64,000 nt of DNA from an uncultured Opitutales bacterium (GCA_900545715.1 URAJ01000002.1:62001-126000), one strand, 5' to 3'; positions 9,190-21,970 are shown, counted from the stretch's first letter. Notes: generated by a model not told the origin, from the sequence alone. Made by a program: numbers and translations.

Positions 9190-10349
9190 AACGCAAAAAT
9201 CTTGTGATACTCGGGGCAACAGGCTCCATCGGGGACAGCACCCTTAAAGTCGTAAGGGGAAATCCCGAAAGGCTAAACGTCCTCGGAATCGCTGGCAAAA
9301 AGAACTACGAAAAACTCGCCAAAATAGCCGACGAATTTAATGTGCGCCACGTTGCAATTTTCGACGACGCCGCTTACGACGCCGCAGTGGAATCCGGGCT
9401 TTTCAAGGGGCGCAAACTATATAGAGGCGCGGAAGGCCTTATGGAAATATCCGTCTTGCCTGAGGCCGACACTCTCGTTGCGGCGGTAGTCGGAACGCAG
9501 GCTCTAAAGCCGACTTTGGCCGCAATCCGCGCCGGAAAAGATATTGCGCTTGCAAACAAAGAGCTGCTGGTAATGGCCGGAAAATTTGTCATGGGATACG
9601 CGAAGGAGAACAATGTTGCAATCCTCCCGCTCGACTCCGAGCACAACGCGATATTCCAGTGCATTAACGGCGAGCGCAAGCGCGACATCGCAAAGCTTCT
9701 CATCACGGCTTCCGGAGGAATGTTCCGCGACTACACGCGCGAGCAAATGCTCTCCATAAAACCCCAAGACGCCCTGCGCCACCCAAATTGGAAAATGGGC
9801 CCGAAAGTCACGATAGACTCATCGACCCTCGCCAACAAGGGGCTTGAAGTTATAGAGGCGAAATGGCTTTTCGGCGTCGAGCCTGAAAATATACAGGTTG
9901 TTGTGCAGAGGCAGAGCCTCGTCCACTCCATGGTGCAATTTGTGGACGGGTCCGTTTTGGCGCATTTTTCTCCGCCGTCTATGACTTTCGCTATTTCCCA
10001 CAGCCTCCTCTACCCCGAGCGCGGAAATTGCGTCTGCGAGCCCATAGATTTTTCAAGGGGCTTTTCGATAGACTTCGCCCCGCCGGACACGGAGCGCTTT
10101 CCGTGCTTAAAGCACGCGTACAACGCGCTCAAAGCGGGCGGGACAGCCACGGCTGTATTCAACGCCTCAAATGAACTTGCGGTATCCCGCTTCATAGAGG
10201 GAAAACTCCCGTGGATAAAAATACCAAACGTTATAGAAAAAACCCTCGAAGCCGTATCGGCAAAGGATCCACAGACACTTGACGACATTCTTGCCGACGA
10301 TGCGCTCGCGCGCGTCAAAGCGCTTGAAATTGCGGAGTCAATCGCGTAA
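9186..10349 (+). CDS. dxr: 1-deoxy-D-xylulose-5-phosphate reductoisomerase
   Basis: A 387-residue NADPH-dependent enzyme producing MEP, the committed step of the non-mevalonate isoprenoid pathway. It shows the nucleotide-binding motif LGATGSIGDST, the metal/substrate region LDSEHNAIFQC, the flexible-loop motif ASGGMFRDY, and HPNWKMGPKVTIDSSTLANKGLE. Length is typical. Translation is coupled to cdsA through ATGA, and rseP starts directly after its stop codon. With ispG two genes later, this operon carries two steps of the MEP pathway that feeds UppS. Confidence 0.97.
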   Translation: MKRKNLVILGATGSIGDSTLKVVRGNPERLNVLGIAGKKNYEKLAKIADEFNVRHVAIFDDAAYDAAVESGLFKGRKLYRGAEGLMEISVLPEADTLVAAVVGTQALKPTLAAIRAGKDIALANKELLVMAGKFVMGYAKENNVAILPLDSEHNAIFQCINGERKRDIAKLLITASGGMFRDYTREQMLSIKPQDALRHPNWKMGPKVTIDSSTLANKGLEVIEAKWLFGVEPENIQVVVQRQSLVHSMVQFVDGSVLAHFSPPSMTFAISHSLLYPERGNCVCEPIDFSRGFSIDFAPPDTERFPCLKHAYNALKAGGTATAVFNASNELAVSRFIEGKLPWIKIPNVIEKTLEAVSAKDPQTLDDILADDALARVKALEIAESIA

Positions 10350-12143
10350 ATGACGGACATAGCTGAGATTTTTTCAAACACGTGGGCGATAATACTCGTT
10401 CTGCTGTTTTTCGGAGGCTCGATTTTTGTGCACGAGCTCGGGCACTTCCTCGCCGCAAAAATGCGCGGGCTTAAAGTAATAAAATTTTCTATTGGGTTTG
10501 GGCCCGCAATATTCTCGCGCAAAGGCAAAGACGGCTGCGAATACCTTGTCGGCGCGCTCCCGCTCGGCGGATACGTAGCGATTCCGCAACTTGCCGACTT
10601 GTCCGCATTGGAGGGAACTGATTCATCGGAGGGCAAAAACCTTCCAAAGGCCTCATGTACCGACAAAGTCATAGTAAGCGCGGCAGGCGCATTTTTTAAT
10701 TTATTGCTCGCGGCGTTTCTCGGTCTATTTGTATGGATTTTCGGAGTCCCCACAAGCGACTCGGAAGCGACAACCGTCGTCGGATACGTCTCAAAGACTC
10801 TCACTGGCGCCGACGGGAAATCGGTGGACTCGCCGGCGCACAAGGCCGGACTGCTCCCGGGCGATAAAATTTTGTCTGTTGACGGCTCCAAAGTGTCCGA
10901 CTTCATGCAGATTATAGAGAAAATCGCGATAGGCTCGGGGCGCACTGCAAACGGCTCACCAAAAGCGGTGCTCGAAATCCAAAGAGGCGCGGACATCTTT
11001 CCGGTGGAGGTTTTCCCCGAGCTTATAAAAACAAATCCGTCATCCGGCGACGAGATACGCATGATAGGCATATCCCCCGCAATGACTATGAAAATCGGCA
11101 CTCTTATGGAGGGCTCCCCCGCGAAGGCCGGAGGGGCGAAACCCGGCGACATAGTCGTATCCATAAACGGGCAAAAACTTTATTCAAATATGCAGCTTTC
11201 CGACATTTTGGCGAAAGTCGAGGAAGGCGAAACTGTGGAACTTGGCGTAATCCGCAACGGGACTCCTACATCGCTAAAAATTGCGCCTGCGAAAATCGCG
11301 CTTACAAAGTCTCTTTGCAAAGTAAAACTCCCCGAAGGAGCCGGATTTTTATCGTTCATTTCGGTATCTCCCAAAAATCCCTCTAAAACTTCCGCAGAAA
11401 CAATAAAGCTTTTCTCGGAGGAGGCGGCGTATCCGCAATTCTCAAAAATCGAGGTGGGAGACATTCTTTACAGAGTCGGACAAACCCGGGTTGAGTCGCT
11501 GTCGCAGCTCAACGCGCTAATAAATGCGGGTCTTGGCCCGGACGGAGCCGCAATGTTCTTTTCCGACGAGAATATGAAATTGAAATCGGTGCACCTCCCC
11601 GCCGGCTCCTCCTCCGAAATACTGCCGCCGCGCGAAAAAATGATGCTCGGATACATCCTTGAAAACGTAATAGTTGTGCGCCACCCGTCCATCGCAAAAC
11701 AATTCCGCGACAGCCTCGAACGCACGTACTCCGCAATGGCGAGCCTCGTGAATCCGCGAAGCGACGTCGGGATTGCGAGCCTTGCGGGGCCTGTCGATAT
11801 CGGAAGGGTTATTTATAAGCTCTCTCTTACGGACATCTCTTTGATGCTGTCCTTCGCGGTTCTGCTAAACGTAAACTTGGCTATTTTAAATATGCTTCCG
11901 GTTCCGGTTCTCGACGGGGGGCACATTTTGTTTGCGCTGATTGAAAAAATTCGCGGAAAGCCCCTGCCGCCCTCTTTCTTCATGGCGGTTCAATCCTTCT
12001 TTTCCATACTTTTTATGGTGCTCATGGGCTATGTGGTTTACCTCGGATTTTTAAGATGGAACGGAGATTCAAAATACGAATCTTCCATGGAAAAAACCTC
12101 GCAATACTATTTAAAGGACATTTCATTTAAAAAGCATGAATAA
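10350..12143 (+). CDS. rseP: RIP metalloprotease RseP / site-2 protease family
   Basis: A 597-residue inner-membrane zinc protease. HELGH at residues 28-32 supplies two zinc ligands and the catalytic Glu. LPVPVLDGGHILF near the C-terminus supplies the third, in an LDG motif. Between them lie a PDZ domain (PAHKAGLLPGDKILSVDG), a second PDZ domain (GSPAKAGGAKPGDIVVSING) and a third, weaker PDZ-like unit (IEVGDILYRVGQ). E. coli RseP has two PDZ domains and about 450 residues, so this is a long form. The family cleaves anti-sigma factors or leftover signal peptides; the substrate here is unknown. It abuts dxr and overlaps ispG by eight bases. Confidence 0.93.
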   Translation: MTDIAEIFSNTWAIILVLLFFGGSIFVHELGHFLAAKMRGLKVIKFSIGFGPAIFSRKGKDGCEYLVGALPLGGYVAIPQLADLSALEGTDSSEGKNLPKASCTDKVIVSAAGAFFNLLLAAFLGLFVWIFGVPTSDSEATTVVGYVSKTLTGADGKSVDSPAHKAGLLPGDKILSVDGSKVSDFMQIIEKIAIGSGRTANGSPKAVLEIQRGADIFPVEVFPELIKTNPSSGDEIRMIGISPAMTMKIGTLMEGSPAKAGGAKPGDIVVSINGQKLYSNMQLSDILAKVEEGETVELGVIRNGTPTSLKIAPAKIALTKSLCKVKLPEGAGFLSFISVSPKNPSKTSAETIKLFSEEAAYPQFSKIEVGDILYRVGQTRVESLSQLNALINAGLGPDGAAMFFSDENMKLKSVHLPAGSSSEILPPREKMMLGYILENVIVVRHPSIAKQFRDSLERTYSAMASLVNPRSDVGIASLAGPVDIGRVIYKLSLTDISLMLSFAVLLNVNLAILNMLPVPVLDGGHILFALIEKIRGKPLPPSFFMAVQSFFSILFMVLMGYVVYLGFLRWNGDSKYESSMEKTSQYYLKDISFKKHE

Positions 12144-13962
12144 CTATTGCCTATCAAGATTCAACTGCGTCAGAAAACCGGTTCGCACTGTCCATGTAGG
12201 GGGTGTCGAAATCGGCGGCGATAAAATCGTCGTGCAATCAATGACAAACACAAAAACTTGCGACGTTGACGCTTCCGTGCGCCAGTGCATACAGCTTGCA
12301 GAGGCCGGATGCCAAATCGTGAGGCTTACGGCGCAGAATCTCGAGGCGGCAAAAGCTCTCGGAGAGATTTCAAAGAAATTCCGCGCGGCGGGCTTTGAAA
12401 CGCCGCTTGTTGCGGATATACATTTTCTGCCGGCAACTGCGATGGAGGCTGTTGAGCATGTCGAAAAAATACGCGTAAACCCCGGCAACTTTACGGACAA
12501 GCAGCGCACAGACTCAAACGCGGAATATTCGGACGCAGAATACGCCGCCGACCTCGAGCGCGCCCGCGAAAAATTCATACCCCTCGTCCGCCGCTGCAAA
12601 GAGCTCGGCAGAGCCATACGCATCGGTACAAACCACGGCTCTCTCTCCGACAGAATAATCCGCAGGTACGGCGACACCCCGGAGGGAATGGTCGTTGCCG
12701 CATTTGAGTTTGCGCGCATGTGCATAGACGAAAACTTCCACAATTTCCTGTTCTCGTTTAAATCGAGCAACACGCGCGTAATGACGCAGGCTTACAGGCT
12801 CGCGGCTTCAAAAATGAGCGCGGAGCTCGGGGCGTCGTACCCCCTGCACTTGGGAGTGACCGAAGCGGGGCTCGGGATTGACGCCCGCGTAAAAAGCGCA
12901 ATGGGCATAGGCGGCCTGCTATTCGACGGGCTTGGAGACACTATAAGAGTCTCCTTAACGGAGGATCCTGTGGAGGAGATACCTGTCGCGCTTTCGCTCG
13001 CGCGCCTTGCGGAAAAGGTGCGCTCGGCCAAGGCTGTCGCGCAAAAGCCGGAAGGAATTGACTTTTACTCGTACTCGCGCCGAAAATGCCGGACCCTCGA
13101 ATGCGGAAAGCTTAAAATTGGAGCCAAGGCTGTTCCAGCGGCGGCGGCTTTCGGCAAGACTTCATGCGCGGATTTTTGCGTAATAGACGGCGTTGCCAAG
13201 CTCGAGAACGGCGCAAAGCTCGAAATTTCCGCATACGGGGCAAATGACGCCCAAAAACTCGCAGCAGACGCCTCCCGCGCCCAGATTTTGGCCGCCCTTA
13301 TAGATACTGCCGACGTAAAGGCGCTCGCCCCGACCTTAAAAACAATAACCAACGTAGTATTGATAGTGCCCTCACCCGCGGACGGCCGCCACAGCGTGGG
13401 CGAAGCGCGAATGTTTGCAGCCACCCTGCGTGAATTTGGCATAGACGCGCCGATATGGCTTAAATTCGACAAGTCCATCGCCGTAAATCCCGAAGCCGAC
13501 GAGATGGGGCTCTTGAACGAGGCCGCCATATATATCGGATCCCTAATGGTGGACGGCATAGGCGACATCGCTTCGGTCGAAATAACGGGCGATCCCCAAA
13601 AAGACGCCAAATATTGCCTCGCAATACTCCAAGGTGCGCGTGCGCGCCGCTCAAAGGCCGAGTATATCGCATGCCCGAGCTGCGGGCGCACCCTGTACGA
13701 TATTCAAGACGCATTTGCCAAAATACAGGCGGCGACGAGCCACCTAAAAGACGTCACAATCGGTGTAATGGGCTGCATTGTAAACGGCCCCGGAGAGATG
13801 GCAGACGCCGACTTCGGGTATGTAGGCGGAGCTCCCGGTAAGATAAACCTCTATAAAAACAAAGTCTGCGTTGAAAAAAACATTCCACAAGAAAAGTCCA
13901 TAGAAAGGTTAGTTGAGCTAATCAAAAAAGAAGGTCGTTGGACTGAACCAAACGGAAAGTAA
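12136..13962 (+). CDS. ispG: 4-hydroxy-3-methylbut-2-enyl-diphosphate synthase, long form
   Basis: A 608-residue [4Fe-4S] enzyme of the MEP pathway. The N-terminal TIM barrel starts at VVQSMTNTKTCDVDAS. A central domain is inserted at about residues 300-490. The C-terminal cluster domain has CPSCGRTLYD and the third Cys in VMGCIVNGPGEMADADFG. E. coli IspG lacks the insert (about 370 residues); the long form is known from Chlamydiae, Bacteroidetes and plants, so the length here is lineage-typical and not a fusion artefact. It is the last gene of the uppS operon and is followed by a terminator. Confidence 0.96.
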   Translation: MNNYCLSRFNCVRKPVRTVHVGGVEIGGDKIVVQSMTNTKTCDVDASVRQCIQLAEAGCQIVRLTAQNLEAAKALGEISKKFRAAGFETPLVADIHFLPATAMEAVEHVEKIRVNPGNFTDKQRTDSNAEYSDAEYAADLERAREKFIPLVRRCKELGRAIRIGTNHGSLSDRIIRRYGDTPEGMVVAAFEFARMCIDENFHNFLFSFKSSNTRVMTQAYRLAASKMSAELGASYPLHLGVTEAGLGIDARVKSAMGIGGLLFDGLGDTIRVSLTEDPVEEIPVALSLARLAEKVRSAKAVAQKPEGIDFYSYSRRKCRTLECGKLKIGAKAVPAAAAFGKTSCADFCVIDGVAKLENGAKLEISAYGANDAQKLAADASRAQILAALIDTADVKALAPTLKTITNVVLIVPSPADGRHSVGEARMFAATLREFGIDAPIWLKFDKSIAVNPEADEMGLLNEAAIYIGSLMVDGIGDIASVEITGDPQKDAKYCLAILQGARARRSKAEYIACPSCGRTLYDIQDAFAKIQAATSHLKDVTIGVMGCIVNGPGEMADADFGYVGGAPGKINLYKNKVCVEKNIPQEKSIERLVELIKKEGRWTEPNGK

Positions 13963-16778
<2,816 letters not shown>

Positions 16779-16796
16779 CACCAAAATTTTTAAAAA

Positions 16797-19286
16797 ATGT
16801 ACACTGAAAACGAAACAATAATAAATACGAGCATTACCCAGATAATGCAAAGCGCGTACATCGACTACTCGATGTCGGTGATTATATCGCGCGCGCTGCC
16901 CGACGTGCGCGACGGCTTGAAGCCCGTGCAAAGAAGGGTTTTGTACGCAATGCTGCGCGAGGGCCTTTTGCACAACCGCCCGTTTGACAAATGCGCGGGC
17001 GTCGTAGGGGAAGTTTTGAAAAACTACCACCCGCACGGCGACTCATCCGTTTACGACACGCTTACAAGGCTCGCGCAGGACTGGGTTATGCGCTATCCCC
17101 TCGTAATGCCGCAGGGCAACTTCGGCTCGATTGAGGGCGATAGCCCCGCCGCATACCGATACACGGAATGTAAGCTCGCAGAAATAGCGGAAGATTTGCT
17201 TGCGGATATAGACAGCGACACCGTCGATTTCATGCCCAACTACAAGGAAACGACGACCGAGCCCGTCGTCCTACCCTCCGCCCTTCCCACTCTGCTTATG
17301 AATGGCTCAACGGGCATAGCAGTCGGCATGACAACAAATATTCCGCCGCACAACCTCGCGGAGTTGATTGACGGAATCTGCATGCTAATCGACAATCCCT
17401 CTACTCCATTCGAGGAATTGCAAAAGGTCATAAAAGGCCCCGACTTCCCGACCGGCGGCGTAATAGTCGGCAGAAACGGCATCGACAGCTACATGAAAAC
17501 CGGGCGCGGCATTGTAAAGATACGCGGTGTCGCAAACGTCGAGGAGTTGAAGAACGGCAAGGAGCAGATTGTCATTACGGAAATTCCCTACAACGTTAAC
17601 AGAAACTCTCTGGTTGAAAACATTGCGCAGCTCGTCACGGACAAAGTCTTGACGGAGGTTAGCGACATCAGAAACGAGTCGGACGAAAATACGCGTGTGG
17701 TAGTCGAATTAAAGCGCGGGGAGTCGCCGAGAGTCGTGCTCAACAAGCTTTTTAAGCACACGCAGCTTGAAGCGTCGTTCGGCGTAATATTGCTCGCGCT
17801 CGACAAGCGCAAGCCGAAGTTGATGAATATGCGTGAAATGCTCGAATGCTACATCGAGCACCGCAGGGAAGTCGTTTACCGCCGCACTTGCTACCTATTG
17901 CGCAAGGCCGAAGACCGCGCCCACATACTCGAAGGCTACAAAATCGCCCTAAACAACCTCGACGATTTCATAAAAATCATAAGGGCGTCGAAGGACAGGG
18001 ACGAAGCCAAGGGCGCTCTAATGGCAAAATATCCGCTCTCCGAACGCCAAGCAAACGCAATACTCGACTTGCGACTCCACCAGCTGACAGGCCTCGAGCG
18101 CGAGAAAATCGAGAACGAATATCTGGAATTGATGAGGCTCATTGAAGAGTACAACTCCATTCTTAAAAACGAGAAAAAACTGCTTTCCGTAATAAAGAAA
18201 GAGCTTCTGCAAATGCGTGAAAAATATCCCTCCCCGCGCAAGACCCAGTTTATGGCCGCGGAAGGCGAATTCCGCATGGAAGACGTCATTGCAAACGAAG
18301 GCTGCATAATCTCCGTTTCCCACAACGGGTTTATAAAGCGCACGAGCGTAAGCGCATACCGCTCGCAGAAGCGCGGCGGCAAAGGCGTCATCGGCAGCGG
18401 GCAATACGACGAAGACTTCATCGAGCATATCTTTACGGCCTCTACGCACGACTACATTATGTTCTTTATGAATAACGGCCGCGTGTACGTCGAAAAAGTC
18501 TATGAGATTCCCGAAGGCACGCGCATATCAAAGGGGCGCTCTATAAAAAATGTACTCGCGCTCCAGCCCGACGAAAAAGTCGCCGCAATGATTTGCGTCA
18601 AAAACCTCGACGACCAGCACCACTCGCTCGTTATGGCGACTAAAAACGGCGTCGTGAAAAAGACGATTCTGTCCGAATACAAAAATTGCCGCAAGGGCGG
18701 AATAATAGGCATAACTCTTGACGAAGGCGACGACCTCATAGGAGTTGTCCTCGCGGAAAACGAAGCTAATATCATTCTTGTGACATACGCGGGAATGTCC
18801 ATACGCTTCAACGAGACCGACCTCCGCGCGCAGGGCCGCGCAACACGCGGTGTAAAGGGTGTCACTCTCAAAAAGAAAAACGACTGCGTCAAGGCGATTG
18901 TCGTTGTAGATCCCAACTCCACGCTGCTCATAGCCGGTGAGATGGGCCAAGGCAAAAGAACTTCGTACGATGAATACCGCCTGCAAAACCGCGGAGGCTC
19001 GGGAGTTATCGCCATAAAGACCCACGGGGTCGCGGGCGCACTCTCCGTTAAGGAGGACGACGAAATAATGATGTTTACGCAGGGTGGACAGGCAGTTCGC
19101 TCACCGGTGAAAGGCATTCGGATAATAGGACGCACTACACAGGGCGTAAGGCTCATAAACCTCGCTGAAGGAGACAAGCTTATCGGAATTTGCAGGATAA
19201 TCGACGCAAAAGACGACGATATAAATGCGTCGGAAACGCCTGATGACGCTGGCAATCCCCCCGAAGAAGCTCCCCAAGAGGCGTAA
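16797..19286 (+). CDS. gyrA: DNA gyrase subunit A
   Basis: The 829-residue cleavage and rejoining subunit. The N-terminus reads YSMSVIISRALPDVRDGLKP, and the active-site Tyr is in AAYRYTECKL. The C-terminal wrapping domain carries QKRGGKG, a GyrA-box variant (QRRGGKG consensus) that marks gyrase and not ParC. The acidic tail (about the last 20 residues) is rich in Asp, Glu and Pro. It is co-transcribed with gyrB and ends at a good terminator. Confidence 0.97.
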   Translation: MYTENETIINTSITQIMQSAYIDYSMSVIISRALPDVRDGLKPVQRRVLYAMLREGLLHNRPFDKCAGVVGEVLKNYHPHGDSSVYDTLTRLAQDWVMRYPLVMPQGNFGSIEGDSPAAYRYTECKLAEIAEDLLADIDSDTVDFMPNYKETTTEPVVLPSALPTLLMNGSTGIAVGMTTNIPPHNLAELIDGICMLIDNPSTPFEELQKVIKGPDFPTGGVIVGRNGIDSYMKTGRGIVKIRGVANVEELKNGKEQIVITEIPYNVNRNSLVENIAQLVTDKVLTEVSDIRNESDENTRVVVELKRGESPRVVLNKLFKHTQLEASFGVILLALDKRKPKLMNMREMLECYIEHRREVVYRRTCYLLRKAEDRAHILEGYKIALNNLDDFIKIIRASKDRDEAKGALMAKYPLSERQANAILDLRLHQLTGLEREKIENEYLELMRLIEEYNSILKNEKKLLSVIKKELLQMREKYPSPRKTQFMAAEGEFRMEDVIANEGCIISVSHNGFIKRTSVSAYRSQKRGGKGVIGSGQYDEDFIEHIFTASTHDYIMFFMNNGRVYVEKVYEIPEGTRISKGRSIKNVLALQPDEKVAAMICVKNLDDQHHSLVMATKNGVVKKTILSEYKNCRKGGIIGITLDEGDDLIGVVLAENEANIILVTYAGMSIRFNETDLRAQGRATRGVKGVTLKKKNDCVKAIVVVDPNSTLLIAGEMGQGKRTSYDEYRLQNRGGSGVIAIKTHGVAGALSVKEDDEIMMFTQGGQAVRSPVKGIRIIGRTTQGVRLINLAEGDKLIGICRIIDAKDDDINASETPDDAGNPPEEAPQEA

Positions 19287-19292
19287 AACTTT

Positions 19293-19320
19293 AAGGGCGT
19301 CTAAAAAACGCCCTTTTTTT
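19293..19320 (+). terminator. Terminator of gyrBA
   Basis: The stem AAGGGCGT/ACGCCCTT with a short A-rich loop is followed by seven T. The T run ends exactly one base before the ATG of the next gene. Confidence 0.85.
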
Positions 19321-20313
19321 ATGAACTTCAAAAAACTCCAAAAAATGTCCGATTTAAAAGAGGCTGCATTGAGGGAGGAAGTCCGCGCGTTTTTGGAAAA
19401 ATTTCCAAAGCGCGGAGGCCCTGTTATGGCGCGGGCGATTTTTGACGCGAAAGACGGCAAAAATAAAATGCTAAACTTGATTCGCGCACAGCGCAACGCC
19501 GGCGCGGAAAATATAAGCGCCCAAAACTATTTTGAGACGCCAATGGAAGTCGGCAACGGGCAATCCATTAAAATCAGGGTATACAACGCCGAGCCTGAAA
19601 GGCCTAAAACCGCTCTTATATACCTGCACGGCGGGGGCTGGACGATAGGCTCCGCGCAAACCTGCGCCAAAGTATGTTCCGACTTCTCAAAAGATTTCAC
19701 GGTAATCGTGCCCGAATACAGACTCGCCCCGGAGCACCCCTACCCCGCGGCGCTCGACGATGTTCTTTCCACCGTCAAATGGGCTCTTGAAAATTCTAAG
19801 CGGCTCGGAATTTTAAATGGGGACTTTTTTATGTGCGGAGACAGCGCGGGCGGGCATCTCGCAATTACCTCCGCGCTAAAAAGCATCTTACAGAAGCTCC
19901 CGACTCCCGCAAAACTCGCGCTATTCTATCCGGTGACGAGCATGTTTTACAAAGGAGATTCGTGGGATAGATTCGCTTCCGGATATGCGCTAGATGCCGA
20001 GGCAATGGAGGCCTTCAACTGCGCATATTGCGGAGATATTTCTGCGAGGCGCCAGCCATGCGTCTCTCCGCTTGAATTTGCCGATTTAAAAGCCTTCCCT
20101 CCGACAATAACCATATTTGCCTCCCACGACATACTGCGCGACCAGTGCGAACAATTCGCAAAAAAACTCGCCGAAGCCGGCGTGCCGTCGCGCTGCGCAT
20201 GCATAGAGGGTGCGCCGCACATTTTTATGACTATGCCGGGCATGGAGGAATGCTACAACGAGGCGTTTAAACTTGCCCGCGACTTTCTAATTTCCGATAT
20301 GCCGCGCGAATAG
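19321..20313 (+). CDS. Alpha/beta-hydrolase fold esterase (hormone-sensitive lipase-like)
   Basis: A 330-residue protein with the features of family IV esterases. The oxyanion motif LHGGGWTIGS is followed about 75 residues later by the nucleophile elbow GDSAGGHLA. DILRDQCEQF probably holds the acidic residue, and PHIFMTMPG the catalytic His. It has no signal peptide. Natural substrates are probably acyl esters, but specificity cannot be read. The start is uncertain: the ATG at 19321 directly follows the gyrA terminator T run, and a second ATG at 19345 (MSDLKEAALR) is equally plausible. No separate promoter is visible, so expression may depend on readthrough. Confidence 0.85.
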   Translation: MNFKKLQKMSDLKEAALREEVRAFLEKFPKRGGPVMARAIFDAKDGKNKMLNLIRAQRNAGAENISAQNYFETPMEVGNGQSIKIRVYNAEPERPKTALIYLHGGGWTIGSAQTCAKVCSDFSKDFTVIVPEYRLAPEHPYPAALDDVLSTVKWALENSKRLGILNGDFFMCGDSAGGHLAITSALKSILQKLPTPAKLALFYPVTSMFYKGDSWDRFASGYALDAEAMEAFNCAYCGDISARRQPCVSPLEFADLKAFPPTITIFASHDILRDQCEQFAKKLAEAGVPSRCACIEGAPHIFMTMPGMEECYNEAFKLARDFLISDMPRE

Positions 20314-20362
20314 AGCGCAAATAGGTTTCGGCTTTACGCTCTAATAATAGGGGTATAAAAAA

Positions 20363-21283
20363 CTACATTTTCCCGGCTTCGAGAACAAGCCCGTAGCGCA
20401 AATTGCAAAAAGTGTGCGTCAAGCTCGGCGCGCCAAGTTTTCGCATAAGGGCATAAATGCACGCAAAAGCCGCGGGAACTATGTCTGTGCGCCCTTTGCT
20501 TACGGCGTATTTGCTCTCACGCACGTCAGAGTCGCAAAAGCAGACCGCATCTAAAAGTATGTGCATTTGGTCAAAACTAATGACATTTTCCCCGCCGCCA
20601 AGCCCGAGCGCTTTTTTAGCAAATCGCGCGGCAACTACTGCGCCTCCCGCCCCGACAAGCGTTTTAAAGCTCGGAACTGACGCGCCGAATGCATTTTCCA
20701 TCACCATGTCGAAAAAATTATCCAAGAACGAGAGTTCTGCAACAGTAAGCGCTTTTTGGGGATTATTTATAAATCTGCGGGTTACATTTACAGCTCCAAC
20801 AGGCAAGCTTAGGCATTTGTCCATTTCCCCGCCGCTTCCAAAAACTACTTCAAGGCTTCCGCCGCCCAAATCGAAATACGCAGTCGGCTCCGTGGAATCT
20901 ATGGAGGGGTCTGACATCGCGCCGAGATACGAAAGCCTTGCTTCGTCGTTTTCGCCCAAAATCCGCACTTTTGTACCGCATATATTAAAAATATCATCGG
21001 CTGTTGACTGCCCGTTTTGGGCGAGCCTGAAAGCGGAGGTTGCAACGGCGTACGTCTTAAAATTTTTAGAAAAATTGCGGGCGGCGGATTGGAACTGCGA
21101 TATACAGGCTGCTGCAAGCTCCGCTGCGTTGGGAACCAAACCTGCGGATTCCATTGAAGACACTCGCGAGTTTTTAGTTTCCTCGTAAATTCTTTCAACG
21201 CTTCCGTCGGGATTGGCGCGGCCTAATAGGCATTTTATGGTGTTCGAGCCTATATCTACAGCAAGTATATTTTCGGAGGTCAT
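20363..21283 (-). CDS. Ppx/GppA family phosphatase
   Basis: A 306-residue member of the exopolyphosphatase/guanosine pentaphosphatase family, built on the actin-like ASKHA fold. The N-terminal phosphate-binding loop AVDIGSNTIKCLLGR and the second glycine-rich loop YFDLGGGSLEVVFG are clear. It lacks the extra C-terminal HD domain of full-length Ppx, so it is a short form of about 300 residues. It hydrolyses polyphosphate or pppGpp; the two cannot be told apart here. It is the last gene of the long Ton/folate operon, and its ATG overlaps the rsmI stop. Confidence 0.92.
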   Translation of the reverse strand: MTSENILAVDIGSNTIKCLLGRANPDGSVERIYEETKNSRVSSMESAGLVPNAAELAAACISQFQSAARNFSKNFKTYAVATSAFRLAQNGQSTADDIFNICGTKVRILGENDEARLSYLGAMSDPSIDSTEPTAYFDLGGGSLEVVFGSGGEMDKCLSLPVGAVNVTRRFINNPQKALTVAELSFLDNFFDMVMENAFGASVPSFKTLVGAGGAVVAARFAKKALGLGGGENVISFDQMHILLDAVCFCDSDVRESKYAVSKGRTDIVPAAFACIYALMRKLGAPSLTHTFCNLRYGLVLEAGKM

Positions 21284-21969
21284 AATTTAAAGTCCCCCGG
21301 TGCCACTATAACGGTAAACTCGCCTTTTGTTGAAGCGTTTTTCAATTCAGCGCAAACTTCGCGGAGAGTTCCTACAAAAAATCTTTCGTAAATCTTTGAA
21401 ATTTCCTTGGCGAAGCACACGACTCTTTCCCCTCCAAAAACTTCAAGGGCGTCGTCGGCAAATTTCTCGATTCTGTACGGTGACTCGTAGAAAATAAGCG
21501 TGTGAGGAAAATCGGCGTATTTTTCAAAAAAAGCCTTTCGGGCAGATGTCTTTGGAGGAAGGAAACCCGCGAACAAAAAAGAGTCGCTTGGAAGCCCCGA
21601 CGCGCATAAAGCGGAAATAAAAGCGCACGCGCCCGGTATGGGCACAACCTTTATTCCCGCGCGCCTACATTCGCGCACTATCCTAAAGCCGGGGTCGCTT
21701 ATGCACGGAGTTCCGGCGTCGCTTAATAGCGCAATGTTTTTGCCCTCCATTAGCTTTTCAAGCAATGCGGGGGCAGCGGATTTCTCGCGGGAATTCTCGT
21801 TTACGAACATAGTTTTCTTTATGCCGAGTTTTCCCAGAAGTCCGCCCGTCACTCGGGTGTCTTCGCAGGCGACCAGGTCGCATTCCGCGAGCGTGCTTTT
21901 TGCCCTGTCTGATATGTCGGCGAGATTTCCTATTGGCGTCGCCACAACATAGAGAATGCCCGGTTGCAT
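21280..21969 (-). CDS. rsmI: 16S rRNA 2'-O-ribose C1402 methyltransferase
   Basis: A 229-residue SAM-dependent tetrapyrrole-methylase-fold enzyme modifying C1402 in the ribosomal P site. YVVATPIGNLADIS, VACEDTRVTGGLL and LLSDAGTPCISDPGFR are the diagnostic motifs. I place the start at the ATG at 21967-21969 (MQPGILYVVATP), one base after folK. A slightly longer frame would overlap folK by about 20 bases and adds nothing conserved. It sits in the same transcription unit as folK and ppx. Confidence 0.94.
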   Translation of the reverse strand: MQPGILYVVATPIGNLADISDRAKSTLAECDLVACEDTRVTGGLLGKLGIKKTMFVNENSREKSAAPALLEKLMEGKNIALLSDAGTPCISDPGFRIVRECRRAGIKVVPIPGACAFISALCASGLPSDSFLFAGFLPPKTSARKAFFEKYADFPHTLIFYESPYRIEKFADDALEVFGGERVVCFAKEISKIYERFFVGTLREVCAELKNASTKGEFTVIVAPGDFKL

Positions 21970-21970
21970 G

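Noticed and set aside
12136..13962. Suspected gene fusion because ispG is about 240 residues longer than in E. coli
   Set aside because: The long form with a central inserted domain is known from Chlamydiae, Bacteroidetes and plants, so it is normal for this lineage.
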